Source: [Eubacterium] cellulosolvens LD2006 (GTDB lineage Bacteria > Bacillota > Clostridia > Lachnospirales > Lachnospiraceae). Taken from it: DNA of 42,109 bases. The DNA is taken from the NCBI RefSeq assembly GCF_000621585.1, contig NZ_KK211312.1, forward strand, positions 1 to 42,109, read 5' to 3'. Positions 23,423 through 32,754 of the stretch are shown here, one piece after another. The translations under genes and the position numbers were made by a program. Numbering within the stretch: position 1 is the stretch's first letter; each line of letters opens with the position of its first letter. The notes under the pieces were generated by a model. That model had not been told where the DNA came from. It searched no databases and saw nothing but the letters and a program-made list of their open reading frames with translations.

Positions 23423-24601
23423 ATGACAAAGAGATATATGATCCTCGTACTTGCCGGAATGTTACTTGCAACCACTACCGGTTGCGGATCCAAGGTGGTG
23501 GAATCTGCGGAAAAAGTGACCGCATCCGTGTCCACCAGTGTCACAAAGAACGAGGAAAAAGAAGCAATCTCTGTGGCATCCTCCGAGGCAAAGAAGCTGG
23601 ACGAAGCATCCATAAAGGATGTCATCACCGGCCTTACGGATCGCAAAGTAAAACAGGATGCCAAAGACGTAAGCTTTCTTTCCGGGATTCTCTTTGACGG
23701 AGACATTGTAAAAGAGGTTACGGTGGACGATTCGGCAGTGGATGTGACAAAAGAAGGAACCTATGTGGTCACCTACCGCATCACCGTGGATCCTGAAAAA
23801 CTTGGAGCATATGAAAAAACCTCATTTCGGGGAAAGGTAGATTCCACCATCGAAGTAAAGCGGCAGGTGTTCATTCTTTCCAAAGAAGAGGCCGTAAAAT
23901 ATGCGGACGCGGGAGAAGCTGTGTACGATACCGGCATGCAGCTCGTACCGCGCTTTGACGGAACGGCGGTGAAGCTTCCGGAGAGGGAAATCCCCAAATC
24001 CTGTCAGGAAAAGGGAACGGATCCCATCGATGCCGCAAGTGGGAAGCCCATGGAAAAGGCACCCAAAAAGGAAGTAACGCCCACGAAACAGGCAGAGAAA
24101 AAGGAAGCTTCCAGAGAGGAAAAGAAAGCGGAAGAAAGAACGACAAAGACCGCGTCTTCCGAATCAAAGGCTTCCTCCAACGTGACAACATCCTCCGCCA
24201 AAAAGTCCGGGAAGGGGCACTATGAGACCTGCACCGTGACGGATCGGGCGGCATGGACGGAGACGGTCGTGGACAAAGAAGGATACAACGAGAGAGTAGC
24301 GGCAGGAACAAAGACGGTGGTGGATCAGCCGGAATGGGATGAGAACATACCGTATTACACCTATATGTGTGGGTGTGGGGCAGAGTTTACAAGCAGTGCG
24401 GCACTGACTGCTCACTATGAGGCCTATGATAGGGAGCCACCGCATGACACAGATGCGGTAATTACCCGGTACAATACCGTGCATCATCCGGCAGTCACCC
24501 ATGAGGAACCGGAGTACAAGGACATCTGGCATCCGGCGGTGACGCATACCGTCAACCATCCGGCGCAGACCCACACAGAGAAAGTCTGGGTGGAAGAGTA
24601 A
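23423..24601 (+). CDS. lipoprotein with His/Cys-rich C-terminal metal-binding-like repeat region
   Basis: Seen: 392 residues from ATG 23423 with AAAGGAG upstream. A lipobox, ATTTGC (Cys about 21), ends a short signal peptide. An Ig-like beta domain (about 80-140) is followed by a Lys/Glu/Ser/Thr-rich linker (about 200-265). The C-terminal 120 residues contain YMCGCGAEFTSSAALTAHYE, a C-x-C plus distant His arrangement like a zinc finger. Repeated H-H-P-A-V-T-H, W-H-P-A-V-T-H and N-H-P-A-Q-T-H units follow. Such His clusters suggest zinc or other metal binding outside the membrane (inference). I do not recognise a named family. Located between the sigma factor and the large adhesin. Confidence 0.75.
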   Translation: MTKRYMILVLAGMLLATTTGCGSKVVESAEKVTASVSTSVTKNEEKEAISVASSEAKKLDEASIKDVITGLTDRKVKQDAKDVSFLSGILFDGDIVKEVTVDDSAVDVTKEGTYVVTYRITVDPEKLGAYEKTSFRGKVDSTIEVKRQVFILSKEEAVKYADAGEAVYDTGMQLVPRFDGTAVKLPEREIPKSCQEKGTDPIDAASGKPMEKAPKKEVTPTKQAEKKEASREEKKAEERTTKTASSESKASSNVTTSSAKKSGKGHYETCTVTDRAAWTETVVDKEGYNERVAAGTKTVVDQPEWDENIPYYTYMCGCGAEFTSSAALTAHYEAYDREPPHDTDAVITRYNTVHHPAVTHEEPEYKDIWHPAVTHTVNHPAQTHTEKVWVEE

Positions 24602-24730
24602 CAAACAGTACGAAGAACGAAACAGATACATCAAAGAGAAAAACGAAAAGAAAGGAAAAAAGAAAAACCGAAGATAACTGCGGGCAATACGCTGTAGAAA
24701 TTGAATAAGAATGAGAGAGGAGAGTACTTT

Positions 24731-27700
24731 ATGGTTAACGTGAAACGCAAAGTTCTTGCTTGGATCCTATCGGTACTCACGATTCTTGCGTCGTGTGCAG
24801 GAGCAGTGGTTCCATCCTTTGGTGAGGAAGTCATTGCTTCATCCTCCGCACAGGAGCCTCCGAAGGTTCAGGTCTTGGTCGATGTCGAGACCTGTGGCGG
24901 ATCGGTTGTTGTCGGTGAAGGCACAAAAGATCAAGTAACTCTTTGCAGGAACGAAGATGGAGTCTTACGGGAAGTGGACGCATCCGGGGAAGAGATGGTT
25001 CTGGACGAGCCGGCGCTTCTGATCCGGGATGTTGGAGAGGTGCTTCCCATCCGGGCAGTGAGCGAGAAAGGCTATGAGGTTGCATCCTATACGGTTCAAA
25101 GCAGCCTTGGAGAAGAAGAAAACCTCTTTCCACAAAGTGATTCTTGTTATTTTGAAGTGATTGCAGATACGAACAAAGCAGTATCGGTTCGATTTGAAAA
25201 AAAGGAAGAGGTACAGAAAAGTTCAGCCGGCAAATCGGATGAAAAAGAAAAGAAGGTGGAGAAGACACCCACACCGACAAAAGAGGCGAAACGGGAAGCG
25301 AAGATCATCCGAAGCGGTACGGTAAACGGACACCACTGGGTGCAGACCGAAGATGGGGAGATCATTCTGGATGATGGAACGGTGTATCATCCGGTGTACC
25401 CTTCCAAAGAAGCAGTGGAAAAACGTGCGTCCGAGGATCATTCGTCGACAGAAGATTCTTCGACGGACAAGAAAGTAAGAAACCTGCTCGATCCGGCAGA
25501 TTTTTGGCTCTCCTCCGCGGAGATGGAACTGGTGGGTGCGGCATCAGCACCTTCCAATGTGCCGCGAAGCTTTTCCGGCTCGGGTACCGTGGTTTGGAGA
25601 GATAACGGAACCGAGAGCTACGCATTCAACTTTGCGGTAACATCCGGGTCGCCCGCCGGTGCAAAGACCGGTCTTGGACAAGTCAGCCTTGGATGCGCGG
25701 ATTATACGGCTGCCGCGCCGGAAGTCGGCATGAATTGCAGTTATACGGCAACCTATCAGTCGTGGGATCCGGCGACAGGAACCGCGAAGTATGAACTCTA
25801 CGCGACACCGCCGGGCGCAACCGATGGGGTATCCAGAAATGCCTATGGACTGATGGGATATCAGCATCTCTCGGGTGTGGTTTCTTTAAGATTCCCGACG
25901 GATGGACATCTGAAGCTTCAGAAGGTATCGGCAAATCCTTCCATCACGAAGGGAAATGCCTGCTACTCTCTGTCCGGGGCGGTCTATGGTGTTTATAAGG
26001 ACGCGGCATGTACAACGCTTGCCACCGGCTCCTATGACGACAATGGAACTGTCTTCAATGGATACTTAACAACGGGAAACGACGGGACTTCCAGAAAAGT
26101 AAAAATCCCGGAGGGAACCTATTACATCAAAGAAAAGAGCGCATCCAAAGGCTACAAGGTAGATGCTTCCAGACATGTGGTCGCCATCAAGAACGGCGAA
26201 ACGGCGCTTGTGAAATCCGAGGAAGTACCTGTGAACGATCCGGGATCCATTGTCTTAAAAAAGAAATCTTCGGATGAACAGGCAGGCCTTGGCGAAGCAT
26301 CCCTGAAGGGTGCAAAGTTCCAGTTGAAAGAGGACTGGGAGGGTGGAAAGACCTATGTTTTTGAAACCGATGCCAAGGGAGGAATAAGTTTTTCAGATAC
26401 AGCGTACTTAAGTCAATCATCCACAAGCGTTCCTACAAAAATCGGAGATCGTTTTGTGTTTGCCCTCGGTTCCTACACCATCACGGAGATCTCTGCCCCG
26501 GCTGGCTATCTTCCCATGGAAGGGGAACTGAAGGTGGAGGTGGTCGAGGATTCTTCATCTCCAAGTGGCGCGAAATGGAAGATCCTCTCCGGCGACCGGG
26601 ATATTACGCAGTCGGTGGATGCCTCCGGAGAAGTGAACTGGGAGCTGATCGAGTACGTGGCTCCATACATCCACACGGAGGCAACCGATGAAAATACCAA
26701 GAGTCATCTGGGCGTACGGAAGAGCGAGGATACTTTGGTGGATACCGTCACCTATGGCGGTCTTGATCCAAAGACGACCTATGTTCTTACCGGAACACTG
26801 ATGGATAAGGAGACCGGAAAGGAAGTGCCGGGTGTATCCACCAAGCCGGTGACCTTCCAGCCAAGCGCGGCAAATGGAACAGAGAACGTGACCTTTACCT
26901 TTGATTCTACAACGCTTGCCCAAGGAGACGTGGTTGTCTTTGAGACGCTGACCAAAAAAAGCAATGGGGAAAGCGTTGCAGAGCACAAGGATCTTTCCGA
27001 CAAGGGACAGACGGTGGTATATCCGTCCATCGGAACAACTGCCACGGATGCGGCGACAAAAGATCATGACGCAAGTTATGGAAGTGATGTAGAGATCGTC
27101 GATGAAGTGCGGGTAGGGCATCTGGTTCCCTATGTGACAGATGCGGACGGAAACGAAACGAAAGAGCCGATTGTCTATACCATCAAGGGACATCTGGTTT
27201 TCCAGAAAGACTTCACCACGGTTGATGGAAAGACCTTTGCCAAGGGGGATACGGTGCCTCTTGTAAATGGCACAAAGAATGAAGTGGAAAAGACCTTTAC
27301 GGCTGCGGATGTAAGCGATGGAAAGATCTTCCTTTCCTTCCATGTAGATACCGCGAATCTGACCGGTGCCGAGGTGGTAGCCTTTGAGAGGCTGTATCAG
27401 GATGACATCCTTCTGGATGCGGAGGAGAACATCGAAAACGGAAGTCAGAAGGTTGCATTCCCAAAAGAAGAGACCACCTTCCTTGATAAGAAAAATAAGG
27501 AACATGTCCTTTATGCCGACGGGCAGGATGTGGAGGTCGAGGATGTCATCAAGGCTTCCCATCTGATCGATGGAAAAGACTATGTACAGGAAGCACAGCT
27601 CATGTTTGCTTCAGACTTTACGGATGCAAATGGAACGGTGCACGCAAAAGGAGAAGCCATTAACGAAGCGTGGGCGAAGCAGACGGTGAAGGTTAATTCC

Positions 27701-29809
27701 AAAACCGAAGGTTTTACCGTAGAAAAGAAGACCACGGAACAAGCAGGGGATGCGTCCATCACCTACGTGGATGGAGAGATCCGGGTGCCCTTTACCATTC
27801 CCGCAGCCTTTATCAAATCCTGCGCAGGGGCGGATCTGGTAGCTTTTGAAAAACTGAAAAGTGCCGGTGGTGTTCCGGTTGCCGCCCATGAAGATGTAAG
27901 CGATGAAAATCAGACCATCCACATCCCGGGCGGCGGCACCCATGCCATGGATGGCATAGATCTTTCCGAGGAAGAGTGGAACGCTCTTTCGCAGGAAGAA
28001 CTGAAAGCCCTGTATGAAAATCATACCCCGCAGATGTGCGAACTTGCTTCCACCGAAGAGGTGCGGATTGCGGATCTTGTCTACTATGAAAACTTAAAAG
28101 CGGATACGACCTATGAGATTGAGGGATGCCTGAAACGTGTGGCAGGTGGAAGCTTAAAAGAGACGGATGTCCGGGACGATGCGGGAAATCCGGTGACAAA
28201 GAAGATAACCTTCCGCACACCCAAGAGCCAGGAGAATGTGGTAAGCGGCTATGTGCCGGTGATCTTTACCTTCTCCGGCGTAAAGCTGAACACCACAACC
28301 ATGGTTGCCTTTGAGAAGGTGACAAGGGAAGGGCAGGAAGTCTTTGTGCATGAGGATCTGCACAGCCTTCCGCAGACGGTTTATGTGCCTTCCATCAAGA
28401 CCAATGCCGCCGACGCGGCTACGCTGGATAAAGAGGGACTTCGATCCAAGAGTGCCTATGTCATCGATCAGGTGATCTACGAGAACCTGACCGAGGGCGA
28501 GACCTATCAGCTAAAAGCCATGCAGATGGATAAGAGCATGGAAGCGGCACTTCCGGGAGCTGCCACTGAGGGAAGCTTTACCGCCGGTGTAAAAAACCAG
28601 TTCCTGATGCCGGATGGAAGCACCAAGATCTCCGATCTGGAGAGTATAAAAGCGGATCTTACATCTTCCATGTCCGAAGATGCAAACATCCAAAAGACGG
28701 ATACAGATGTAACAGAAGCAGAGGCGCGGTGCGGAAAAGAGATCCAGGAAGGCATCTATGAGGTAACGCCAAATGCGTGGACGCTTTCGGAAGGAGAAGG
28801 AACATGGGGCTATGTCCATGTCTACGAAGGTGAGCCAAAAGAAGATGGAAGCAACCTGAAGGCGGTGCTTTCTTCTACCAAGACCGAAAAGGTATCGGTA
28901 AAAGAAGGCGATGTGATCCGGTACTTTAATGTAAATCTTCGAAAGATCGAAACTTCCGAAGGGGAAACCTATACCATCGATCCTTCCCTTATCGAAAAAG
29001 TAAAGCAGGACCTTGAGCAGGCGGGAAAAGCCGCAGAAGCCGAAGGTGCGTCCAAGACAATCGTGACCGGAACGCCTTCTCTTCCGGAAGTGGATACGCT
29101 CGTGGAAAACGGACGGGCATCTGGCTGCGTCTACGTGGTCATCCCCGTGGATGCCACCAAGCTTTCCGGCGTGGAGACGGTTACCTTTGAGAAGCTGTAT
29201 ACCACCGGCGAGAAGTCGAAGATGCTGGCGCATCATGAGGATCTGGAGGATACCTCTCAGAGCGTTCGCTATCCGAAGATGGGAACCACCGCGACGGTGG
29301 GCGGCGCGCATGTGGCAAGTCCTTCCAAGACGACTACACTCATCGATACCTGCGCCTTTGAAGGTCTTACCCCCGGCGTGGAATATCTTCTTACCGGCAT
29401 TGCCATGGACAAGGCAAGCGGTAAGCCGGTGATGGTAAACGGCAAAACGCTGACGGCGGAGGCGACGTTTACGGCTTCCACTTCCGATGGAAGCGCCAAT
29501 GTCACCTTCACCTTTGATTCTTCTTCTCTGGATGGAAAAGAGATCGTCATCTTCGAGAGTCTGATGCAGGCAAAGACCGGAAGAATCGTGGCTGAGCACA
29601 AGGATCTTTCGGATGTGGGTCAGACTGTAAAGTTCGAGAAGACAGAGACTCACTCCGGGACGGAGATGTCCAAAACCCCGAGCGCAGGGCGCACCCTTTC
29701 GGCGGTGCAGACCGGAGATCTTCCATTGATCCCGCTTGCGGCGGGCGCAGGAACATCCGGGCTTTTGATGCTTGGCGTGGCGTTCTCCATGCGAAAGAGA
29801 AAGAAATAG
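24731..29809 (+). CDS. giant VaFE-repeat surface-anchored adhesin with SpaA-like domains
   Basis: Seen: 1692 residues. ATG 24731 has AGAGGAG upstream and starts a signal peptide (MVNVKRKVLAWILSVL, cleavage near GEE). An N-terminal folded region (about 245-390, with CADYTAAAPEVGMNC) precedes two SpaA/Cna-B-like domains (about 392-510 and 515-640). Six VaFE-type repeats follow (about 650-760, 767-910, 915-1065, 1070-1220, 1222-1515, 1517-1635). Each has a (V/I)xFE(K/R/T/S)L-type strand and ends in (D/N)xxQxV. The C-terminus has VQTGD, a hydrophobic stretch and RKRKK. Known: VaFE repeats form Thr-Gln ester crosslinks, giving long stable stalks. It is presumably fixed to the wall by the adjacent class B sortase. 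Repeat five carries an unusual insertion. Confidence 0.9.
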   Translation: MVNVKRKVLAWILSVLTILASCAGAVVPSFGEEVIASSSAQEPPKVQVLVDVETCGGSVVVGEGTKDQVTLCRNEDGVLREVDASGEEMVLDEPALLIRDVGEVLPIRAVSEKGYEVASYTVQSSLGEEENLFPQSDSCYFEVIADTNKAVSVRFEKKEEVQKSSAGKSDEKEKKVEKTPTPTKEAKREAKIIRSGTVNGHHWVQTEDGEIILDDGTVYHPVYPSKEAVEKRASEDHSSTEDSSTDKKVRNLLDPADFWLSSAEMELVGAASAPSNVPRSFSGSGTVVWRDNGTESYAFNFAVTSGSPAGAKTGLGQVSLGCADYTAAAPEVGMNCSYTATYQSWDPATGTAKYELYATPPGATDGVSRNAYGLMGYQHLSGVVSLRFPTDGHLKLQKVSANPSITKGNACYSLSGAVYGVYKDAACTTLATGSYDDNGTVFNGYLTTGNDGTSRKVKIPEGTYYIKEKSASKGYKVDASRHVVAIKNGETALVKSEEVPVNDPGSIVLKKKSSDEQAGLGEASLKGAKFQLKEDWEGGKTYVFETDAKGGISFSDTAYLSQSSTSVPTKIGDRFVFALGSYTITEISAPAGYLPMEGELKVEVVEDSSSPSGAKWKILSGDRDITQSVDASGEVNWELIEYVAPYIHTEATDENTKSHLGVRKSEDTLVDTVTYGGLDPKTTYVLTGTLMDKETGKEVPGVSTKPVTFQPSAANGTENVTFTFDSTTLAQGDVVVFETLTKKSNGESVAEHKDLSDKGQTVVYPSIGTTATDAATKDHDASYGSDVEIVDEVRVGHLVPYVTDADGNETKEPIVYTIKGHLVFQKDFTTVDGKTFAKGDTVPLVNGTKNEVEKTFTAADVSDGKIFLSFHVDTANLTGAEVVAFERLYQDDILLDAEENIENGSQKVAFPKEETTFLDKKNKEHVLYADGQDVEVEDVIKASHLIDGKDYVQEAQLMFASDFTDANGTVHAKGEAINEAWAKQTVKVNSKTEGFTVEKKTTEQAGDASITYVDGEIRVPFTIPAAFIKSCAGADLVAFEKLKSAGGVPVAAHEDVSDENQTIHIPGGGTHAMDGIDLSEEEWNALSQEELKALYENHTPQMCELASTEEVRIADLVYYENLKADTTYEIEGCLKRVAGGSLKETDVRDDAGNPVTKKITFRTPKSQENVVSGYVPVIFTFSGVKLNTTTMVAFEKVTREGQEVFVHEDLHSLPQTVYVPSIKTNAADAATLDKEGLRSKSAYVIDQVIYENLTEGETYQLKAMQMDKSMEAALPGAATEGSFTAGVKNQFLMPDGSTKISDLESIKADLTSSMSEDANIQKTDTDVTEAEARCGKEIQEGIYEVTPNAWTLSEGEGTWGYVHVYEGEPKEDGSNLKAVLSSTKTEKVSVKEGDVIRYFNVNLRKIETSEGETYTIDPSLIEKVKQDLEQAGKAAEAEGASKTIVTGTPSLPEVDTLVENGRASGCVYVVIPVDATKLSGVETVTFEKLYTTGEKSKMLAHHEDLEDTSQSVRYPKMGTTATVGGAHVASPSKTTTLIDTCAFEGLTPGVEYLLTGIAMDKASGKPVMVNGKTLTAEATFTASTSDGSANVTFTFDSSSLDGKEIVIFESLMQAKTGRIVAEHKDLSDVGQTVKFEKTETHSGTEMSKTPSAGRTLSAVQTGDLPLIPLAAGAGTSGLLMLGVAFSMRKRKK

Positions 29810-29827
29810 GCGAAATACAAACGTATA

Positions 29828-29857
29828 GGGCAGAGGGACCACCTCTGTCCTTTTTTT
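29828..29857 (+). terminator. rho-independent terminator between adhesin and sortase
   Basis: A stem of GGCAGAGG-type with CCTCTGTCC and a short loop is followed by seven T (29851-29857). It would limit sortase expression relative to the adhesin unless read through. Confidence 0.8.
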
Positions 29858-29884
29858 ATCCAAAAATGAGAAAGGAACACGCAA

Positions 29885-30679
29885 ATGAGAAAGAAAACAG
29901 CGCTTCCCATCCTTGTTTTTTCGGCTGTGATCTTTTGTATCTGCACGGGTGTCCTTGGCATCAAGGGCGTGCAGTATGCGACAAGCAGAAGAGCCTATGA
30001 GGCGTATCAAAGGGAAGCCAAATGTGAGGATCTGCAAGGAGCGGAACCTGAAAAACAGACAAACAGACCGATCCACTGGGAGGCATTTGCAGGGATGGAC
30101 GTGGTGGCATGGCTTTCTTTGGATGATCTCTCTTATCCGGTCTGCCAGGATACGAACAATGCGTTTTATCTGCATCATCTGCCGGATGGTTCCTACAACT
30201 TCGGGGGATCTATCTTTTTGGATAAGGACAATGACGCGTCCCTTTCAGATGCCAATAGCGTCATTTATGGCCACAACATGTCGGATGGTTCCATGTTTGG
30301 TTCTCTGGAAGAACGATTTGTAAAAAAGCCCTGCCCGAATCATACCTTCTCTTTGTTTCTGCCGGATGGAACCAGACACCTCTATCAGGTATCTTCCGTG
30401 CAGATCACAAAGGAAAACGCCAAGGCGTATCAGACAAGCTTTCCGACGGTGGGGGATTTTGTAGCCTATCAAAACGAGATGGCGAAGGATTCACTGTATG
30501 CCAATGATCAGGACATAAAGGAAGAAAATCACATGGTGACCCTGTCCACATGCTACGGATCGGCTGGAACAGACCGGCGGCTGTTGATACAGGGAAGAGA
30601 AGTTGCCGTGGAGCAGGTACAGGAGGCGGTGCCGGATGCTTTCTATAAGAACAAAACGATGAAACAAAGGAGGAAATAG
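29885..30679 (+). CDS. srtB: class B sortase
   Basis: Seen: 264 residues from ATG 29885 with AAAGGAAC upstream. An N-terminal membrane anchor (about 6-28) is followed by the sortase fold. The catalytic His is in YGHNM (His130), the catalytic Cys in TLSTCYG (Cys223) and the Arg in TDRRLLIQG (Arg231 or 232). The WLSLDDLSYPVCQDTNNAFYL block is typical of class B. Known: the Cys cleaves a sorting signal and transfers the protein to peptidoglycan, outside the membrane. The two neighbouring proteins ending in KTSD/QTGD-type signals are the obvious substrates; neither carries a classical LPXTG or NPQTN. The stop is four bases before the next gene. Confidence 0.93.
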   Translation: MRKKTALPILVFSAVIFCICTGVLGIKGVQYATSRRAYEAYQREAKCEDLQGAEPEKQTNRPIHWEAFAGMDVVAWLSLDDLSYPVCQDTNNAFYLHHLPDGSYNFGGSIFLDKDNDASLSDANSVIYGHNMSDGSMFGSLEERFVKKPCPNHTFSLFLPDGTRHLYQVSSVQITKENAKAYQTSFPTVGDFVAYQNEMAKDSLYANDQDIKEENHMVTLSTCYGSAGTDRRLLIQGREVAVEQVQEAVPDAFYKNKTMKQRRK

Positions 30680-30683
30680 ATCC

Positions 30684-32102
30684 ATGAGAAGACGAATGGG
30701 AAAGCTGCTTGGCATTATCCTTGCGGTATCGGTCGTAATCTATCCGGCGGCAGTCTATGCTACGGACGAGCCGGAAGCGGAATGCGTGGTAGAAGAGGCT
30801 TATGAAAATGAGGAAGTGGCGGAGCCGATACCGGATGAGGAATTGCCACTGGAAGAAGAGAAACCGGAAACGGTGGAAGAAATGGAAGAGACGGAGGTTT
30901 TGCAGATGGATCCTTCGGAAGAGATCGAGGAAGTGCCGGAGGAAACAACACCGGAGGATGGATCCGAAGAAGATGATGATGAGGAGGAGAATGGTTCCAA
31001 CGAAGACTTGCTTGCCACGGTGCATCTGGTCGATCTGCCGGATTTTCCTAAGGACTGGCGGATGAAACAGATCGATGCCATAAAATCTATGGCGAAACGG
31101 GAAGGCGTGGTCTTGGAAGAAAAACGAGAGGGCGCAAAGGTTGTCGGTCATTTCAAGGCGGGCAATGTGGTCTATGTGTTGGAGGATCTGGATGACGGAT
31201 GGATTTATCTGGAATCCGGCAGGGTGCGGGGCTTTGGAAGACGGGAGGACTTTGCAGACAGGCAAGAGGAAGAAAAAGAGAGGGAACGGCTGATGAGGGA
31301 AGACGTGGCAAAAGGGCAGATGCCGGATCTTTCAAGGTTTGCGGAGACTGCCTCCCCGGATGTTCCATGGACGGAAAACGCGGCATTTCTTTATACCCAC
31401 ATGACAAGTGAAGCGGTACTGGCAAAGAAGGTCTATGGCCTTGCAAATGACATCCTGTCCATGAAAGAAGAACCTTCAGACGCATCCAGAACGGTGGCGG
31501 AAGTTTCCGCGGGAGGTCTTCTGTTTCTGCTCCAAGATAAAGGAGACTGGTGCTATGTGGAATCCGGCAACACCAAGGGCTTTGTAAGGAAGGAAGCGAT
31601 CCGGTCTGGAAAAGACGTGGACGCGGAAGTATCCGGCAGGGAAGAGGACTTTTCACAGGCAAAAACCATCGTGGATCCCATGGAGAACAGGGCACTGTAC
31701 GAGACTTTTACGTCTGTAAAACGGGAACAGCAGCTGCACCCGGACAGGGAGAGGATCCTTGATCTTGCTGCCTCTGCCATTGGCTGTCCGTATGTTTGGG
31801 GCGGCACGGATCTGTATCAGGGCTGTGACTGCTCCGGGTTTGTGCAGCGCATCTATGGCACGTTTGGATACGTGCTCCCCAGAGTGGCAGAAGCGCAGGC
31901 CTATGCGGGCGTGCAGATTCCATGTGAGAAGGTACTTCCCGGGGATCTGATCTTCTATGCAAAGAAGGGAAAGATTTATCATGTGGCAATTTATGCTGGG
32001 GATGGAAAGACCATCGAGGCGTATGGAGAAGCTGAAGGGATCATCATGGCGAATGCCTTCGGGAGAGATGAGATCTGGGCGGTGAGAGTGATTGATGATT
32101 AG
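30684..32102 (+). CDS. secreted NlpC/P60 peptidoglycan hydrolase with SH3-like domains
   Basis: Seen: 472 residues from ATG 30684 with AAAGGAGG upstream. A signal peptide (cleavage near VYATDE) is followed by a very acidic low-complexity stretch (about 28-115, Glu/Pro/Thr). Two SH3b-like units follow (about 135-195 and 235-315, each with YVLEDLDDGWIYLESG- or FLLQDKGDWCYVESG-type cores). The catalytic NlpC/P60 domain (about 350-472) has CPYVWGG, catalytic Cys383 in DCSGF and His433 in YHVAIY. Known: these enzymes cut peptide bonds in the cell wall, often between gamma-D-Glu and the diamino acid. It probably makes room for the surface appendage or, on conjugative elements, the transfer channel. 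Four bases separate it from srtB. Confidence 0.9.
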   Translation: MRRRMGKLLGIILAVSVVIYPAAVYATDEPEAECVVEEAYENEEVAEPIPDEELPLEEEKPETVEEMEETEVLQMDPSEEIEEVPEETTPEDGSEEDDDEEENGSNEDLLATVHLVDLPDFPKDWRMKQIDAIKSMAKREGVVLEEKREGAKVVGHFKAGNVVYVLEDLDDGWIYLESGRVRGFGRREDFADRQEEEKERERLMREDVAKGQMPDLSRFAETASPDVPWTENAAFLYTHMTSEAVLAKKVYGLANDILSMKEEPSDASRTVAEVSAGGLLFLLQDKGDWCYVESGNTKGFVRKEAIRSGKDVDAEVSGREEDFSQAKTIVDPMENRALYETFTSVKREQQLHPDRERILDLAASAIGCPYVWGGTDLYQGCDCSGFVQRIYGTFGYVLPRVAEAQAYAGVQIPCEKVLPGDLIFYAKKGKIYHVAIYAGDGKTIEAYGEAEGIIMANAFGRDEIWAVRVIDD

Positions 32103-32252
32103 AGGTGAAAAGGATAGATTTGGGACTGATAAAGGGTTTTACTGACTTATTTTTACAGAAAGATTGGATTAAAACCGTAGACGTATGAAGTGATTGTATA
32201 GCAAGAAATACTTCCTAAACAAGAAGAATACCAGATATAGAAGGGCTGACCA

Positions 32253-32278
32253 TAAAAAACCAACCCCGAAGGGTTGGG
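32253..32278 (-). terminator. leftward rho-independent terminator
   Basis: Stem CCAACCC/GGGTTGG (32260-32266 with 32271-32277). On the leftward strand it is followed by six T, on the rightward strand only by A-rich sequence. So it ends leftward transcription. Confidence 0.6.
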
Positions 32279-32439
32279 AAAAACAAAATGTTTTTATAGC
32301 AGTGTCATTTATTATTAACACTGCCAATTATTGAAATAACATAAAGTGCTATTTCAAGTAATGACTTAATCGTGTTAATAACCTTAACACGCTAAGGATT
32401 CACTGCCAAAACCCCTAGACTGTTGAGTAGGCAAATAAC

Positions 32440-32490
32440 CTACAAAACAATCAAGGTGGCAGCGAATACTATGTTAAAATAATTTAACAT
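32440..32490 (-). CDS. candidate 16-residue hydrophobic peptide
   Basis: Seen: ATG 32488-32490 with AAAGGAGG eight bases upstream, reading MLNYFNIVFAATLIVL and then TAG. The start codon lies in the 9-bp stem TATGTTAAA/TTTAACATA, which could hide it from ribosomes. After two in-frame TAG codons the same frame stays hydrophobic to TGA 32298. A membrane-active type I toxin or a leader peptide is possible; expression is unproven. Confidence 0.3.
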   Translation of the reverse strand: MLNYFNIVFAATLIVL

Positions 32491-32754
32491 AATCGTTGCC
32501 TCCTTTCGTGAATTTCAGAGATTATCCCTGATTGTTATTATTATATTCTTTGAGCAATAGAGCGTATATCATTATTATTTATGTTTTATCGTATCATTGG
32601 GAAAAATATGAGTTTCTAAATAATAAATTTTTTTTGTTTCCCTTATGTTTATCAGTAAACCGTCAGTCATTTGATTGACGGTTTTGTTTTTGGAAATTAT
32701 TGAGACGAGTTCCTCTTTGGCCAAACATACGGTTTCATTGAGACAGCATATTTG

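Larger units (their letters stand above)
32253..32545 (-). ncRNA. highly structured leftward non-coding RNA candidate (type I toxin-like layout)
   Basis: Seen: about 290 bases packed with stem-loops. These are 32253-32278 (terminator for the leftward strand), GCAGTGT/ACACTGC near 32299-32323, TTGAAATA/TATTTCAA near 32331-32357 and GTGTTA/TAACAC near 32372-32390. A long nested stem lies at 32398-32467 (ATTC/CTGCCA with TGGCAG/GAAT), with others around 32471-32490 and 32515-32533. A short ORF with AAAGGAGG lies within. Compact structured transcripts of this size with a tiny hydrophobic ORF and a terminator are typical of type I toxin mRNAs (established pattern), but no named family is recognised and no promoter is convincing. 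Confidence 0.35.

Noticed and set aside
26555-27562. Leftward open frame (335 codons) within the adhesin gene
   Set aside because: Antisense shadow produced by codon bias of the adhesin; no start signal or recognisable domain.
28511-30178. Long leftward open frame (555 codons) opposite the VaFE adhesin and sortase
   Set aside because: It is the antisense shadow of strongly coding genes. It has no ribosome site, and its product is a low-complexity Arg/His/Leu-rich mix.
32281-32540. Group II intron or riboswitch
   Set aside because: No domain V-like hairpin, no intron-encoded protein, and no match to a riboswitch core that I can recognise. Kept only as a structured RNA candidate.
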